A stretch of 7,448 nt of DNA from Spirochaetaceae bacterium (lineage in GTDB: Bacteria; Spirochaetota; Spirochaetia; Treponematales; Breznakiellaceae): positions 1 to 7,448 of the forward strand of contig JAISZQ010000372.1 of the NCBI GenBank assembly GCA_031269165.1. The letters are read 5' to 3'. Both the position numbers and the translations under genes were made by a program. The notes beneath the pieces are model-generated. The model saw only the letters and a list, made by a program, of their open reading frames with translations, was not told where the DNA came from and did not search any database. Of the stretch, positions 6,571-7,448 are shown in pieces. Each line of letters begins with the position of its first letter. Positions within the stretch are counted from its first letter, which is position 1.

Positions 6571-7448
6571 TTAACCGCTTTTCTTGATGCCGGCGATTTT
6601 TCCGAATAAACTGCCATCGTTTAACATTTCCAGAATCTTCGGTCCAAATATACTTGCCAATATACCTATAATTTCAGAAAACAACGATAACTTTGAAAAA
6701 AGTCCAAAGGCAATCATAGTTATCAATAATACATGGATAAACGGACCAGTCTTTCCTTGTAAATTCACCACCATTGATTCATCGATAAATGCTTCGAGTT
6801 TTGTTATTCCCTTTGCGCTTCTGATTTTTTTATGTTCCACAATATAGCAAAATCCGATTATAACAACAAATACCATGCCAACCACAAATCCTATAACATC
6901 AAGTTTTTCTTTGGAAATATAAATTGTTTTTGCGATATTAGATATAAACAGCGAGGTTATTACAAGAGCAAAGACAATCATACCGATAATCTTTTTTGGT
7001 GCGTTTAATTGTTCTGATAAATTGGTTATAAGAAGATACAGATAGCATGCGCAAATAACTACGGTAGAAATTTTTCCCTTTGCGCTTGTCATGTCTATAT
7101 TTTGTATAAAAATACTTATAACGCTGATTAAGATAGAAAGTAATAGCACAGACGAAAGAATCCTAAAAGACCGATTGCCCTTATTGAATTTGACATTCAT
7201 AAGCAAAAGATATGATATTAGAGTCATAGCACTATGGCTGTATTGTAAAACATTACTCGATAGATATCGAGTAATGCTACTCATTTTCTGAACAAAAAAG
7301 ATGTCTTTATACAAGAAAAAAAGAACAGCAAACGAAATAAATACAAACACCAATTCATAACCTATTTCATTGGTTATTACACGTGATATGACGTAATAAA
7401 TAAAGAGAAATACCAATAGCACAAGGGCCGAATAAAGCAGTTTATTGT
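6571..7448 (-). CDS. Multi-spanning membrane protein of unknown function (5' end beyond window)
   Basis: I do not recognise this protein. The frame is open from the window edge to the TAA at 6571, giving at least 291 residues. A GTG at 7422 could start it, but the eight codons upstream are also open and continue a hydrophobic segment, and there is no ribosome site there. The true start therefore probably lies outside the window. Counting from the GTG, hydrophobic segments lie at about 1-14, 22-38, 63-76, 86-107, 118-134, 144-162, 175-195 and 226-246, suggesting seven or eight membrane spans. The last hydrophilic loop (196-225) is charged, and the C-terminus ends in a short lysine-rich tail. 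The region is rich in A and T with Ile/Leu/Lys/Asn-heavy codons, in sharp contrast to the GC-rich vor and uraA genes, which suggests horizontal transfer. It is convergent with vorC. Confidence 0.7.
   Translation of the reverse strand, partial: NKLLYSALVLLVFLFIYYVISRVITNEIGYELVFVFISFAVLFFLYKDIFFVQKMSSITRYLSSNVLQYSHSAMTLISYLLLMNVKFNKGNRSFRILSSVLLLSILISVISIFIQNIDMTSAKGKISTVVICACYLYLLITNLSEQLNAPKKIIGMIVFALVITSLFISNIAKTIYISKEKLDVIGFVVGMVFVVIIGFCYIVEHKKIRSAKGITKLEAFIDESMVVNLQGKTGPFIHVLLITMIAFGLFSKLSLFSEIIGILASIFGPKILEMLNDGSLFGKIAGIKKSG
7251..7276. repeat. Perfect 12 bp inverted repeat (26 bp palindrome) inside the membrane-protein gene
   Basis: The arms cattactcgata (7251-7262) and tatcgagtaatg (7265-7276) are exact inverted copies separated by GA. 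It lies in the coding sequence for residues about 49-57. A palindrome this long is unlikely by chance in 900 bases and could be a dimeric protein's binding site, a hairpin in the mRNA, or an element's target. Confidence 0.8.

Overview
The window looks like chromosomal DNA from an anaerobic bacterium. The evidence is a complete four-subunit 2-oxoacid:ferredoxin oxidoreductase operon, an enzyme type tied to ferredoxin-based anaerobic metabolism. The core genes are GC-rich. The DNA between genes is unusually full of repeats and palindromes. I cannot assign a phylum from the sequence; repeat-rich anaerobes such as spirochaetes or PVC-group bacteria would fit, but that is only an impression.

Layout from left to right. 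(1) Positions 1-1400 hold no convincing gene. About 109-1089 is a tandem array of 64-65 bp units, and about 1090-1400 continues it as longer, diverged units that carry an extra GC-rich hairpin. (2) 1462-2721 on the minus strand is a uracil-type NCS2 permease (uraA) with a strong ribosome binding site. (3) 2722-3566 has no gene but is highly structured. A 192 bp element with 32 bp terminal inverted repeats (29/32 matching) has a second inverted repeat inside it, and each terminal repeat carries an outward-facing TTGACA. This is followed by a 330 bp run of hairpins that includes a three-helix junction, a 3x10 bp tandem repeat, and a terminator-like stem with five T's ending 24 bases before the next gene. 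(4) 3567-5697 on the plus strand is a tight, overlapping vorD-vorB-vorA set (ferredoxin, alpha and TPP-binding beta subunits). vorC (gamma) follows at 5846-6394 after a 148 bp gap made of palindromes. (5) From 6571 to the window edge, on the minus strand, is a strikingly AT-rich multi-spanning membrane protein of unknown function, cut off at its 5' end.

The four Vor proteins should form one cytoplasmic enzyme. It would oxidatively decarboxylate a 2-oxoacid (by family resemblance a branched-chain one such as 2-oxoisovalerate) to an acyl-CoA and pass electrons through [4Fe-4S] clusters to ferredoxin. The permease is divergent from this operon and has no evident metabolic link to it.

The most interesting parts are the divergent intergenic region 2722-3566 (mobile-type hairpin element plus candidate regulatory RNA plus possible attenuator), the 64 bp tandem array, and the palindromic element that has apparently run into the 3' end of vorA and lengthened the protein. 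All structural RNA calls come from pairing by eye, without folding software or homologue alignment.
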